NCBI RefSeq assembly: GCF_035784015.1
Contig: NZ_JALKOW010000001.1
Reading direction: 5' to 3' (one strand)
DNA from: Comamonas sp009360615
GTDB lineage: Bacteria; Pseudomonadota; Gammaproteobacteria; Burkholderiales; Burkholderiaceae_C
DNA length: 64,000 nt
Below, piece after piece: positions 26,065-34,671 of the stretch. Position 1 is the first letter of the stretch. Each line of letters starts with the position of its first letter. The notes under the pieces are model-generated. The model was given only the letters and a program-made list of their open reading frames with translations. It was not told where the DNA came from and ran no database searches. A program made the translations under genes and the position numbers.

Positions 26065-27150
26065 TCAGTCCAGCAGCGCCATGCCCTTGATCTGGGCAAA
26101 CACCGGCATGCCGGGCTGCAGCTGCAAGGCCCTGGCGGAATGCCGGGTGATTCGGGCCAGCAGCCGGGTGCCGCCCGCCTGCAGCGAGACCATGACCTGG
26201 CCCGGTCCGTCCTCGCGCAGGCCCAGCACCAGCACCGGCAGGATGTTGAGAATGCTGCTGCCTTCGGGCCGCTGCAGGCTGAGGCTGACATCGCGCGCCT
26301 GTACGCGTAGCGGCACCGGGCTGCCCGGCTCGCGCGGTCTTGCCATGACGAGCTGCAGCCTGCCTCCGTCGAAGACCAGTGTGCTCAGATGATCGGACGC
26401 GTCATGGGCCTGCACCGTGGCATGGACCACGCTGGAAGCCACATCGCCATGGGCCAGCGGCAGATCGAGGCTGGACAGCAGCTCCGTGACCGCGCCCTGC
26501 GCCAGCACCTTGCCGGCCTCGAGCAGCACCATGTGCTGGGCCAGGCGCGCGACCTCGTCCATGGAGTGGCTGACGTAGATCACGGGAATCTGCAGATGGC
26601 GCTGCAGCTGCTCCAGATAGGGCAGGACTTCGGCCTTGCGCTGGGCATCGAGCGCGGCCAGGGGTTCGTCCATGAGCAGCACCTCGGGGCTGGTGGCCAG
26701 CGCTCTGGCAATCGCCACGCGCTGACGCTCTCCACCCGAGAGCGTGGCGGGCATGCGTTCCATCAGATGGGCAATGCCCAGCAGTTCGACGGCTCTTTCC
26801 TTGGAGACCTTGCGGCGTTGCTGCGGCGTGCGCCTGAGTCCGTAATCGATATTGCGCTGTACCGAAAGATGCGGAAACAGGCTGGCCTCCTGGAACACAT
26901 AGCCGAGCGCGCGCTGGTGCGTGGGCAGCCATTGCCGGCCGGCATCGTCCTGCCATACGGTCTGGTTGACGGTGACGCGGCCTTGGGCCCGTTCCAGTCC
27001 GGCGAGGCTGCGCAGGCAGGTGGTCTTGCCGCAGCCCGAGGGGCCGAACAGGGCCGTCACTCCGTGGCCGGGAAGCTGTAGATCCACATCGAGTGCAAAG
27101 TCCGGCCGGGTCAGCCTGAGCTGGGCGGTGATGACGTGGGCCGCTGTCAT
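26065..27150 (-). CDS. modC: Molybdate ABC transporter ATP-binding protein ModC
   Basis: ModC (361 aa) powers molybdate uptake through ModB. The ABC core shows Walker A GPSGCGKTT, Q-loop VFQEASLFPH, signature LSGGERQRVA, Walker B VLLMDEPLAALD and the switch His in VSHSMDEV. The C-terminal third is a Mop/TOBE-like domain (about residues 290-361) that binds molybdate and gives trans-inhibition. The ATG at 27150 overlaps the modB stop by 4 nt. A longer frame that reaches into modB was rejected. Confidence 0.95.
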   Translation of the reverse strand: MTAAHVITAQLRLTRPDFALDVDLQLPGHGVTALFGPSGCGKTTCLRSLAGLERAQGRVTVNQTVWQDDAGRQWLPTHQRALGYVFQEASLFPHLSVQRNIDYGLRRTPQQRRKVSKERAVELLGIAHLMERMPATLSGGERQRVAIARALATSPEVLLMDEPLAALDAQRKAEVLPYLEQLQRHLQIPVIYVSHSMDEVARLAQHMVLLEAGKVLAQGAVTELLSSLDLPLAHGDVASSVVHATVQAHDASDHLSTLVFDGGRLQLVMARPREPGSPVPLRVQARDVSLSLQRPEGSSILNILPVLVLGLREDGPGQVMVSLQAGGTRLLARITRHSARALQLQPGMPVFAQIKGMALLD

Positions 27151-27827
27151 GTGCGGCGCTCCGCCTTGGGCTGCAACCAGTTCAGGGCCAGCAGCACGAT
27201 GAAGGAGAACACCACCATTCCGGCCGCCAGCAGATGGGCGTGCCCGTACTCCATGGCTTCCACGTGGTCGTAGATCTGTACCGAGACCACGCGTGTGACG
27301 CCGGGGATATTGCCGCCCAGCATCAGCACCACGCCGAACTCGCCCACGGTATGGGCGAAGGTCAGCACGGCAGCGGTGATGAAGCCGGGCCGAGCCAGGG
27401 GCAGGGCCACGGTCAGAAAGCGGTCCAGCGGACTGGCGCCCAGGCTGGCCGCCGCCTCCATGGGGCGCGGGCCCAGGGCTTCGAAGGCACGTTGCAGCGG
27501 CTGCACGGTGAACGGCATGGAGTAGATCAGCGAGCCGACCACGAGGCCGGCAAAGGTGAACGGCAGATTGCCCAGGCCCATGGCCTGCGTGATCTTGCCG
27601 ATGGGCCCCTGGGGGCCCATGGTGACCAGCAGATAGAAACCGATGACGGTGGGCGGCAGCACCAGCGGCAGTGCCACCACGGCACCGATCGGGCCGCGCC
27701 AGCGCGAACGGGTATGGGCCAGCCACCAGGCCAGCGGCGTGCACAGCAGCATGAGCAGCACGGTGGTCACGCCTGCAAGCTTGAGCGTGAGCCAGATGGC
27801 TGCATAGTCTTCGGCATTGAGTTGCAT
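27147..27827 (-). CDS. modB: Molybdate ABC transporter permease ModB
   Basis: ModB (226 aa) is the inner-membrane channel subunit, with about five to six transmembrane helices. The EAA loop that docks on ModC is seen as MEAAASLGASPLDRFLTVALPLARPG near residue 122. The protein length and the PLVLPPTVIGFYLL segment are typical. It is coupled to modC by an ATGA overlap. It follows modA after 121 nt. Confidence 0.95.
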   Translation of the reverse strand: MQLNAEDYAAIWLTLKLAGVTTVLLMLLCTPLAWWLAHTRSRWRGPIGAVVALPLVLPPTVIGFYLLVTMGPQGPIGKITQAMGLGNLPFTFAGLVVGSLIYSMPFTVQPLQRAFEALGPRPMEAAASLGASPLDRFLTVALPLARPGFITAAVLTFAHTVGEFGVVLMLGGNIPGVTRVVSVQIYDHVEAMEYGHAHLLAAGMVVFSFIVLLALNWLQPKAERRT

Positions 27828-27948
27828 GGCATCCAGAAAGCCCCCGAAGCACCCAGCTTAGCCGAGCGGCGCCAAGGGGGGCGCGGAATGGTTTGCGTTG
27901 AATCGGCGCCAGTTTCTGTGGACAAGGTCCAAGAGCGTGTTCACGCGT

Positions 27949-28755
27949 TCAGAAGCTGTAGCCGTAGGAGCGGATGATGTCATGTGCCTTGGGGCTGCGC
28001 AGATACTTCATCAGCGCAGCGGCGGCCGCGTTGTCCTTGGCGCCGTTGAGCACGATCGCGTCCTGGCGGATGGGCTCATGCATGCTGCCGGGCACCTGCC
28101 AGGCCGAGCCCTCGCGGATCTTGCCATTCTCCATGACCTGGGACAGGGCCACAAAACCCAGCTGTGCATTGCCGGTGGCGGCGAACTGATAGGTCTGTGC
28201 GATGTTCTCCCCCATCACCACCCTGGGCTGCACCTGCGCGCTCAGGCCGAGCTGATCCAGCACTTCCATGGCCGCCGCGCCGTAGGGGGCCAGCTTGGGG
28301 TTGGCAATCGCGATATGCCGGTAGTCGCCGGTCTTGAGCACGGAGCCCTTGTCGTCCACGTAGCCTGCCTTGGGGCTCCACAGCACCAGCGTGCCGACGG
28401 CGTAGGTAAAGCGCGACTCGGCCACACCCTTGCCCTCCTTGGCCAGCTTTTCCGGTGTGGTGTCGTCGGCAGCCAGCAGGATGCCGAAAGGAGCGCCGTT
28501 GTTGATCTGGGCGTAGAACTTGCCGGTGGCGCCAAACGACAGCTCGGCCCTGTGGCCCGTGTCCTTCTCGAACTCTGCGGCAATCTTCTTCATGGGGGCG
28601 GTGAAGTTGGCTGCCACGGCGACCGCCACTTCAGCGGCATGTGCCTGCGCAGACCACAGGCCCAGCACGACCGGACTGGTCACGGTCGCGATCACGGCTG
28701 CAGATCGAGCCAGTCGAAAGGAAAAACCGGTGGAGCGGGCAGTGATGGGAGTCAT
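27949..28755 (-). CDS. modA: Molybdate-binding periplasmic protein ModA
   Basis: ModA (268 aa) captures molybdate or tungstate for ModBC. A signal peptide ends near AQAHA, and the mature protein begins with the family-like EVAVAVAANFTAPMKKIAAEFEKDTG. The oxyanion-site features SFGATGKFYAQI and the later TYQFAATGNAQLGFVALSQ are present. Two in-frame starts exist. The ATG at 28755 is preferred because the predicted promoter would start transcription at about the other ATG (28773), inside a palindrome that looks like a ModE operator. Confidence 0.92.
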   Translation of the reverse strand: MTPITARSTGFSFRLARSAAVIATVTSPVVLGLWSAQAHAAEVAVAVAANFTAPMKKIAAEFEKDTGHRAELSFGATGKFYAQINNGAPFGILLAADDTTPEKLAKEGKGVAESRFTYAVGTLVLWSPKAGYVDDKGSVLKTGDYRHIAIANPKLAPYGAAAMEVLDQLGLSAQVQPRVVMGENIAQTYQFAATGNAQLGFVALSQVMENGKIREGSAWQVPGSMHEPIRQDAIVLNGAKDNAAAAALMKYLRSPKAHDIIRSYGYSF

Positions 28756-28763
28756 CGATGTTT

Positions 28764-28806
28764 CGCTATTCATTAGTGGAATAGCGAGTGTAGCGTGAAT
28801 GAACAA
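28764..28806 (-). promoter_or_regulatory. modA promoter overlapped by a candidate ModE operator
   Basis: The palindrome CGCTATTC-N7-GAATAGCG (28764-28786) has perfect 8-bp arms whose CGCTAT/ATAGCG cores resemble ModE half-sites. On the minus strand TTGTTC (28806-28801), a 17-nt spacer and TATTCC (28783-28778) form a plausible sigma-70 promoter whose -10 lies inside the palindrome. It sits between modA and the divergent modE, exactly where ModE autoregulation would act. Confidence 0.65.
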
Positions 28807-28852
28807 CTGAGGTCGAGCGAGGAAATTGGCTGTCAGGGCATGATGGCGGCCT

Positions 28853-29725
28853 ATGTCTGACACTGAAAATCTCGAACAGGAACAATTGGAGATGTCCGGT
28901 GACGAGGCTGCCCGGGGTGGCGCGCTGTCGTCCGATTCGGTCTCCCAGGCGCTGGGCTATGACATGGCCGATCGCCGCATTGCCATCCTGCGCGGCATTG
29001 CGCAAAGCGGCTCCATCTCCCAGGCTGCACGCGATGTGGGCGTGAGCTACAAGGCGGCCTGGCAGGCCATCGACACCTTGACCAATCTGGCGGGCGTGCC
29101 GCTGGTCGAGCGCAGCGTGGGCGGCGCCGGCGGCGGCGGTGCGCAGATCACGCCTGCGGGCGAGGAGTTGCTCCACGCGGCCGAGGCCATGATGCGCGTG
29201 CGTACCGAGCTGCTGCAGCGCATGCAGGCCGGAACGCCCGGTGGTGGCCAGCTCAATCTGGGGTTGATGACCAGCATGCGCAATCAGTGGCCTTGCACCG
29301 TGCTCAAGGTCGAGTCCATTGGTGGGCAGATTCGTGTCTGGCTGCGTGCCGCCAGCGATGCGGGCTCGGACTGGACGATCGCCGCGCGTATCACCCCCGA
29401 AAGTTATGAACTGCTGGGCCTGGCACCCGGCGTTCCGGTGCTGGCCCTGTGCAAGGCCACGGCCGTCAAGGTCTGGCTGGGCCAGGAGCGACCGGCAGCA
29501 GCCTCGCAACCGATCAATATCTGGCCTGCGGTGGTGCAACGCGCGACCTATGGCGCGGCCACGATGACCGAAGAGAGCCAGGCTTGCGACGAGGCCATCT
29601 GCCGGCTGGACTGGGGCGCACAGATCGTGGGCTTCGCACCGGCCATGAGCGGGCTGGTAGCCCAGGACCCTGTCTGGCTGGAAGTGGCCGAGTCTGCGGT
29701 GGTGGTGGCGGTGGCGTCCTCCTGA
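28853..29725 (+). CDS. modE: Molybdate-responsive transcriptional regulator ModE
   Basis: ModE (290 aa) is a molybdate-binding dimeric regulator that represses modABC when molybdate is plentiful. An N-terminal winged helix-turn-helix spans about residues 40-110 (RRIAILRGIAQSGSISQAARDVGVSYKAAWQAID). It is followed by two TOBE/Mop-type domains in the C-terminal half that bind the oxyanion. It is divergent from modA with a palindromic site between them. The N-terminal about 25 residues are acidic and non-conserved in look. It converges on the Bug operon. Confidence 0.93.
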   Translation: MSDTENLEQEQLEMSGDEAARGGALSSDSVSQALGYDMADRRIAILRGIAQSGSISQAARDVGVSYKAAWQAIDTLTNLAGVPLVERSVGGAGGGGAQITPAGEELLHAAEAMMRVRTELLQRMQAGTPGGGQLNLGLMTSMRNQWPCTVLKVESIGGQIRVWLRAASDAGSDWTIAARITPESYELLGLAPGVPVLALCKATAVKVWLGQERPAAASQPINIWPAVVQRATYGAATMTEESQACDEAICRLDWGAQIVGFAPAMSGLVAQDPVWLEVAESAVVVAVASS

Positions 29726-29806
29726 AACCGGGCTGCGCAAACTCCGATCCGGCCTGGTGTGGTGTCGTTCGGCATGCCTGTTGAGCATTCTTGTTTGCAC
29801 AAGCCC

Positions 29807-29840
29807 AAAAAAGACCGCCGGTCCTTGCGGACGGGCGGCC
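29807..29840 (-). terminator. Rho-independent terminator of the decarboxylase/Bug operon
   Basis: On the minus strand the stem GGCCGCC (29840-29834) pairs with GGCGGTC, with inner GTCC/GGAC pairing around GCAA, and is followed by six T (29812-29807). It lies about 50 nt past the last Bug gene and before the converging modE. Confidence 0.8.
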
Positions 29841-29889
29841 ACAAGGGAGTTTCCGGATCAACCGGACTCCCACGTTGAACGGACACGTC

Positions 29890-30918
29890 TTAGTCCACTT
29901 TCAAGCCGATTTCCCTGATCAGCGGTGCGAAGCGGGCGCGCTCCTTGGCGTGATGGTCCACGAAGTCCTGGCGGCTCATGCGCGGCTCGGGCGTGGAGCC
30001 CAGGCCTTGCAGCACTTCGATCACATTCTTCTGTTCCAGTGCCTTGAGCACGCTGGCGCGTACGGCCTCCACCACGGCAGCGGGAGTGCCGGTGGGAGCG
30101 TAGATGCCGAACAGCGTGTCGGCATCAAAGCCGGGCAGACCGCTCTCGGCCAGGGTGGGTACCTTGGGGTAGAGAGGAGAGCGCTGAGGGCTGCCGATGG
30201 CCAGCAGCTTGAGCTTGCCGGCTTCCACCTGCTTGAGGCCGGGACCCGGATCGAACCAGTACTGCAACTGGCCGCTGAGCACATCGGTCAGCGCCGGGCC
30301 GGCTCCCTTGTAGGGAATATGGCTGGCCTCGACCTTGGCTGCGCGCTTGAACATCTCGCCGGCCAGATGGGGCGAGCTGCCCGGGCCGGGCGAGCCATAC
30401 GAGAGCTTGCCGGGATTGGCCTGCAGGTACCTGATGAAGTCCTGCACGTTGTTCACGGGCAGGCTGGGGTTGGTTTCCAGAAACACGTGAACGCGTGCCA
30501 CGGCAGCCACGGGGATCAGGTCCTTCTCGGGATTGAAAGGCAGCTTGCCGTAGATCAGTGGATTGATGCTGATGCCGCCGCCGCTGCTCAGCAGCAGCGT
30601 GTAGCCGTCCTTGGCCGAGCGCACGGTTTCGCCGATACCGATATTGCCGTTGGCGCCCGGCTTGTTGTCCACCACCACGGACTGGCCCAGCACCTGGCTC
30701 ATGGTGGGAGAGATCGCTCGCCCCATTACGTCGGCGGCGCCCCCCGGGGCGAAGTTCACGATCAGGCGGATGGGACGCTCCGGCCAGGTCTGCGCCTGTG
30801 CGGCAGATGCCATGCAGAGCGCCAAGCCCAGTGCGGCCCAGCTTTTGGGGATCAGGGCGCGCAGCCGCTTGTGCGCAGACAGGCGTGAAAAAGGGCGTTG
30901 AGTGATGGGTGTCTCCAT
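29890..30918 (-). CDS. Bug-family tripartite tricarboxylate-type binding protein (first of two)
   Basis: The 342-aa product is a periplasmic solute-binding protein of the Bug/TctC family, which binds carboxylates such as citrate, aromatic acids or dicarboxylates. A signal peptide ends near AQAQTW. The family pattern follows: RLIVNFAPGGAADVMGR, VVVDNKPGANGNIG, YGSPGPGSSPHLAGE and HIPYKGAGPALTDVLSG. The start at 30918 is chosen because AAGGA lies 7 nt before it, while an ATG 6 nt upstream is too close. It is the last gene of the decarboxylase operon. The membrane partners TctA and TctB are not encoded nearby. Confidence 0.9.
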   Translation of the reverse strand: METPITQRPFSRLSAHKRLRALIPKSWAALGLALCMASAAQAQTWPERPIRLIVNFAPGGAADVMGRAISPTMSQVLGQSVVVDNKPGANGNIGIGETVRSAKDGYTLLLSSGGGISINPLIYGKLPFNPEKDLIPVAAVARVHVFLETNPSLPVNNVQDFIRYLQANPGKLSYGSPGPGSSPHLAGEMFKRAAKVEASHIPYKGAGPALTDVLSGQLQYWFDPGPGLKQVEAGKLKLLAIGSPQRSPLYPKVPTLAESGLPGFDADTLFGIYAPTGTPAAVVEAVRASVLKALEQKNVIEVLQGLGSTPEPRMSRQDFVDHHAKERARFAPLIREIGLKVD

Positions 30919-30947
30919 ATGCATTTCCTTCTTGTGATTGATGTCGG

Positions 30948-31919
30948 TTAGTCCAGCGTGATGCCAGCGGTCCTGATGACCTCGCCCCAGCGCTTCTTCT
31001 CGGCGAGCCAGAACTCGCGCATCTGCTCGGGAGTACTGGGCAGGGGCTCCAGGGCCAGCGCCTCGAAGCGCGCTTGCACGGCCGGCGTTTTCAGGGTTTC
31101 CTGAAGCGTCTTGGACCACGCCTGTATGGTGGCGTCGTCCGTGCCTCTGGGGGCGACCAGGCCTTGCCAGGCGAAGGCCTCGAAGCCGGCCACGCCCTGC
31201 TCGATGAGCGTGGGCGTGCGCGGCAGGCTCTTGAGCCTCTGCGCACTGGCCACGCCGATGGCCCGCACCTTGCCCGCATTGATGTGGGGCAGCCCTGCGG
31301 CACTGTCCACCAGCATGAAGGGGATCTGCCCGCCGATCACATCCAGCATGGCCGGTCCGGCGCCGCGGTAGGGCGCATGGGTCATCTTCACCCCCATCTT
31401 CTGGGCCAGCAGTTCGGTTGCCAGGTGGTGCGGGGTTCCCAGCCCTGGACTGCCATAGCTGAGCTTGCCGGGGTTGGCCTTGGCCCATGCCGCGAAATCC
31501 TGGAAGCTGCGCACCGGCAGTTCGTTATGGACGACCAGCAACAGAGGAAAGCGCGCCAGCAGGCCGATGGGGACGAAGTCCTGCTCGGCGTTGTAGGCCA
31601 GTTTGGGGAACAGGTGCGGATTGGCGGCCAGGGTGGCGAAGTCGGCGGTGAAGACCAGATTTCCGTAGTCGCGCGAGCGCGCGGCATATTCGGCGGCAAT
31701 GTTGGTGCCGGCTCCCGGCTTGTTGATCACCACGATGTTGCGGTGGATCGGTTTGGCCCAGGCCTCGGCCACGCTGCGTGCAACGGCATCCGAGCCACCG
31801 CCGGCGGCAAAGCCGACCACCCATTCCACCGGCTTTCCGGATACCGCCTGGGCATAGGTCCTGCCCAGCATGAATTGCACGCTGCAAGCGACGCCAGCCT
31901 TGAGAAAGGTTCTGCGCAT
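30948..31919 (-). CDS. Bug-family tripartite tricarboxylate-type binding protein (second)
   Basis: This 323-aa Bug/TctC-family protein has a signal peptide ending near TYAQA and the family motifs VVGFAAGGGSDAVARS, VVINKPGAGTNIA, YGSPGLGTPHHLATE and HAPYRGAGPAMLDVIGG. A strong AAGGAGA Shine-Dalgarno precedes the ATG. It lies 29 nt before the next Bug gene and 62 nt after the reductase gene, so the two binding proteins are co-expressed. The two are too diverged to be a recent tandem duplication. The ligand is unknown, but a carboxylate linked to the decarboxylase substrate is likely. Confidence 0.9.
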   Translation of the reverse strand: MRRTFLKAGVACSVQFMLGRTYAQAVSGKPVEWVVGFAAGGGSDAVARSVAEAWAKPIHRNIVVINKPGAGTNIAAEYAARSRDYGNLVFTADFATLAANPHLFPKLAYNAEQDFVPIGLLARFPLLLVVHNELPVRSFQDFAAWAKANPGKLSYGSPGLGTPHHLATELLAQKMGVKMTHAPYRGAGPAMLDVIGGQIPFMLVDSAAGLPHINAGKVRAIGVASAQRLKSLPRTPTLIEQGVAGFEAFAWQGLVAPRGTDDATIQAWSKTLQETLKTPAVQARFEALALEPLPSTPEQMREFWLAEKKRWGEVIRTAGITLD

Positions 31920-31981
31920 GTTGTCTCCTTGTTGGTGAATGGTTGGGCCCAGGTCTTTGCCGCCTTTGGTGAGCCCTCGCC

Positions 31982-32923
31982 TTATGGCGTGCGCTGCTGT
32001 GTCACGCTGACGAGCCGGTGAAGGGTGCGCGTCACGGGGGTGGCAATGCCATGCCGCTCGGCGGCGCGCACCACCGATCCGTGGATGGAGTCGGTCTCGG
32101 TCGGGCGTCCCGCCAGGAGGTCCTGCAGCAGGGAGGGTTGGTGACCCACATGGTGATTCAGCGCATCTTCCACCGTCGCCTGGAGGCGTGGAACGTCGAT
32201 GGCAATGCCGCAGGCTGCGGCCACGGACACGACCTCGTCAAGGACGTCGCGGATCAGCTCGCGGCCCAGGGGGGTGGCCAGTGCATCCACGGTCTGGCGT
32301 GTGACGCCGCACAGGCCGTTGAAGGCTGCATTGAAGGCCAGTTTCTCCCAGATGGCGGTCTCGACCTCGGGGTCGATCTCGCAATGCAGTCCCGCGCGGT
32401 TGAGGTCGTTGCAGAAGTCCTGGAAGCGGGCATCCACCAGCCCGTTACGCGGCATGAAGCGGATCTTGCCGCTGCCCAGGGAACTCACCCGCCCCGCTTC
32501 GAGCAACCGGGCTGGCCAGGTGGTCACGCCCACGGCGATCTGTCGCGCATCGGCGAATCCGTGCAGGGTCTCGATATGTCCGATGCCGTTTTGCAGGCTG
32601 AGCAGCAGGGTTTCGGGGCCTATCACGTGGGCAATGCTCTGCAGCGCGGCCTGGGTGTGGGCGGCCTTGGTGAAGATCAGCCAGCGCGCTGGCGGCTGCC
32701 TCAGCTCCCGGGCCTGCAGGGCCTGCACACGGGCGCGCAGCGGGCCCTGGTCGGTCTCGCAGTGAACGCCGTGTTCGCGTATGGCCTCGAGCAACTCGGG
32801 GTTGATGTCCACCAGTGTGACGGGAATGCCGGCCTGGGCCAGGCGGGTGCCGAACAGGGTGCCCATGGCTCCTGCGCCCAGGATGCCGACGGTGGCCGCC
32901 TGCGGCTCTTGTGCATGGTGCAT
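31982..32923 (-). CDS. Ketopantoate reductase-like (ApbA/PanE family) oxidoreductase
   Basis: The 313-aa product has the N-terminal Rossmann motif GILGAGAMGTLFGTRLAQAG, and the C-terminal ketopantoate-reductase domain with WEKLAFNAAFNGLCGVT, where the lysine is the catalytic residue in PanE. Members interconvert 2-oxo and 2-hydroxy acids with NADPH. Here the gene sits between a benzoylformate-decarboxylase-like gene (21 nt gap) and two binding proteins. A catabolic role on an alpha-hydroxy or alpha-keto acid therefore seems more likely than pantothenate synthesis. Confidence 0.85.
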   Translation of the reverse strand: MHHAQEPQAATVGILGAGAMGTLFGTRLAQAGIPVTLVDINPELLEAIREHGVHCETDQGPLRARVQALQARELRQPPARWLIFTKAAHTQAALQSIAHVIGPETLLLSLQNGIGHIETLHGFADARQIAVGVTTWPARLLEAGRVSSLGSGKIRFMPRNGLVDARFQDFCNDLNRAGLHCEIDPEVETAIWEKLAFNAAFNGLCGVTRQTVDALATPLGRELIRDVLDEVVSVAAACGIAIDVPRLQATVEDALNHHVGHQPSLLQDLLAGRPTETDSIHGSVVRAAERHGIATPVTRTLHRLVSVTQQRTP

Positions 32924-32944
32924 GTCTTGTCTCCTCGGGGCGGG

Positions 32945-34609
32945 TCAGGCGACCTCGACCTCGACCAGCGTGGCGCGCGGGCTGCGCAGGGCATCCTCCA
33001 GCACCCGGACCAGATCGGCGGCCTCGGTCACGCGCACGCCGTCGCAGCCCTGGCCCCTGGCCAGGGCCACGAAGTCGATGTCGGGCAGGTCCGTGCCTTC
33101 GACTTTCTCGCCTTCGCGGTAGCCAAAGACCTTGGAGAAATCCTGCAGCGCCGCGTATCGGCGGTTCTTGACGATGATGTAGGTGACGGGCAGCTTCAGG
33201 TGGGCCGCGCTCCACAGCGCCTGGATGGCGTACATTGCCGAGCCGTCGCCGATGACGCCGATGACCTTCTTGTCGGGCCTGGCCAGCGCGATGCCGACCG
33301 AGGCAGGAAGGCTGTGTCCCAGGCCGCCGCTGCACATGGTGAAAAAGGTTTCGGCTGCGTAGATGGGCAGGTGGGCCTGAATCACGGAGCGAGAGCCCGG
33401 CGCCTCCTCGACGATGATGCTGTCGCGCGAACGTACCCGGGCCAGCGTGTGCATGAGGAAGGCGTCAGTCATGAGCTGGCCGGGTTCTGGCGCTTCTGGC
33501 GCCGGGATGGCGGGGCGGGGCTGGAGTGCGGTACGCGCACGCGCCGGGGGGCGGGCCAGCAGCTCCTGCACACCCATGCGGATATTGCCCACGGCCGCGT
33601 CGCCCACGGGCGCCCAGGCGGCGATGGCGGGATCTTCGATGAGCTGGAACAGCTGCGTGCCCTCGGCGATGAAGGGGCCGTGGCCTTCGACGTGGTAGGT
33701 GAAGGCCGGTGCGCCGATGACGAAGACCACATCATGGCCCGAGAGCCTGTCCACGATGCGCTCGCGCATGGCTGGCAGGAAGCCGCCGAACAGCGCATGG
33801 TCTTCGGGGAAGCCGCAGCGTCCGCTCATGGGCGCCACGTAGACGCGCGCCTGGTGGCGTTCGGCCAGGGCCTGGACGGCCTCGAAGGCCTGGCTGCGGT
33901 CCACGGCTGCTCCGACCACGAAGGCCGGTGTGCGCGCGCCCTCCAGGGCCTGGCCTATCTTGTCGAGCAGGCGCGGGTCGGGTCGCGTCTCGAAGCCGAC
34001 CTCGCGCAGCGTGACGGGCTCGCAGGGCACATCCCAGTCATCGGCAGGAATGGAAACGAAGACGGGGCCGCGCGGCTCCTGCATGGCGATGTAGTAGGCG
34101 CGCGCCAGGGCCTGGGGCACGTCCTCTGCGCGGGCGGGTTCGCAGCTCCACTTCACATAGGGCTTGGGCAGCTCGGCGGCCTGGTTGGAGTGCAGGAAGG
34201 GGTCGAACTGCAGCAGCGAGCGCGTCTGCTGGCCGGCTGTGATGACCATGGGCGTGCGGTTCTTGAAGGCCGTGAAGATGTTGGCCATGGCGTGGCCGAC
34301 GCCGGCAGCGGAATGCAGATTCACGAAGCTGGCATTGCGCGTGGCCTGGGCATAGCCGTCTGCCATGCCCACGACCACGGTCTCCTGCAGGCCGAGGATG
34401 TAGGAGAAGTCCTCGGGATAGTCGCGGAACAGGGGCAGCTCGGTCGAGCCGGGGTTGCCGAAAATGCGCGTCATGCCCAGCTTGCGCAGCATCGCTATGA
34501 CGGCGTGGCGCACGGTGAAGACCTCGGGGGTCTGGGCTTGGGATACGGTGTTGGCTTGCAAAAGAAATCTCCTGGAGGGGCTGGCACTGCGCCTTGGCTC
34601 TGTTGGCAT
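32945..34609 (-). CDS. mdlC: Thiamine diphosphate-dependent 2-oxoacid decarboxylase, benzoylformate decarboxylase-like
   Basis: The 554-aa product follows Pseudomonas putida benzoylformate decarboxylase through most of its length. The known catalytic residues Ser26, Glu47 and His70 of that enzyme correspond at a constant offset to Ser55 (GNPGST), Glu76 (LQE) and His99 (NLHSAAG). A His in the FTYHVEGHG segment matches the His281 region. The ThDP-binding GDGSAMYAIQALWSAA motif is present. The reaction would be decarboxylation of an aromatic or related 2-oxo acid to an aldehyde. The N-terminus is about 29 residues longer than in P. putida, so the true start may be internal. It heads an operon divergent from a LysR gene. 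Confidence 0.82.
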   Translation of the reverse strand: MPTEPRRSASPSRRFLLQANTVSQAQTPEVFTVRHAVIAMLRKLGMTRIFGNPGSTELPLFRDYPEDFSYILGLQETVVVGMADGYAQATRNASFVNLHSAAGVGHAMANIFTAFKNRTPMVITAGQQTRSLLQFDPFLHSNQAAELPKPYVKWSCEPARAEDVPQALARAYYIAMQEPRGPVFVSIPADDWDVPCEPVTLREVGFETRPDPRLLDKIGQALEGARTPAFVVGAAVDRSQAFEAVQALAERHQARVYVAPMSGRCGFPEDHALFGGFLPAMRERIVDRLSGHDVVFVIGAPAFTYHVEGHGPFIAEGTQLFQLIEDPAIAAWAPVGDAAVGNIRMGVQELLARPPARARTALQPRPAIPAPEAPEPGQLMTDAFLMHTLARVRSRDSIIVEEAPGSRSVIQAHLPIYAAETFFTMCSGGLGHSLPASVGIALARPDKKVIGVIGDGSAMYAIQALWSAAHLKLPVTYIIVKNRRYAALQDFSKVFGYREGEKVEGTDLPDIDFVALARGQGCDGVRVTEAADLVRVLEDALRSPRATLVEVEVA

Positions 34610-34642
34610 CCATCCTGCCTTCAGGGATAATTTCCAGCAATT

Positions 34643-34666
34643 GAATAAAGCATCTAAGAGATATTC
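34643..34666. promoter_or_regulatory. Candidate LysR-type regulator site in the 62-nt divergent spacer
   Basis: GAATA (34643-34647) and TATTC (34662-34666) form an inverted repeat with a 14-nt AT-rich centre, directly between the divergent decarboxylase and LysR genes. Its position suits autoregulation and activation by the LysR protein. The arms are only 5 bp, so the call is tentative. Confidence 0.4.
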
Positions 34667-34671
34667 GTTTT

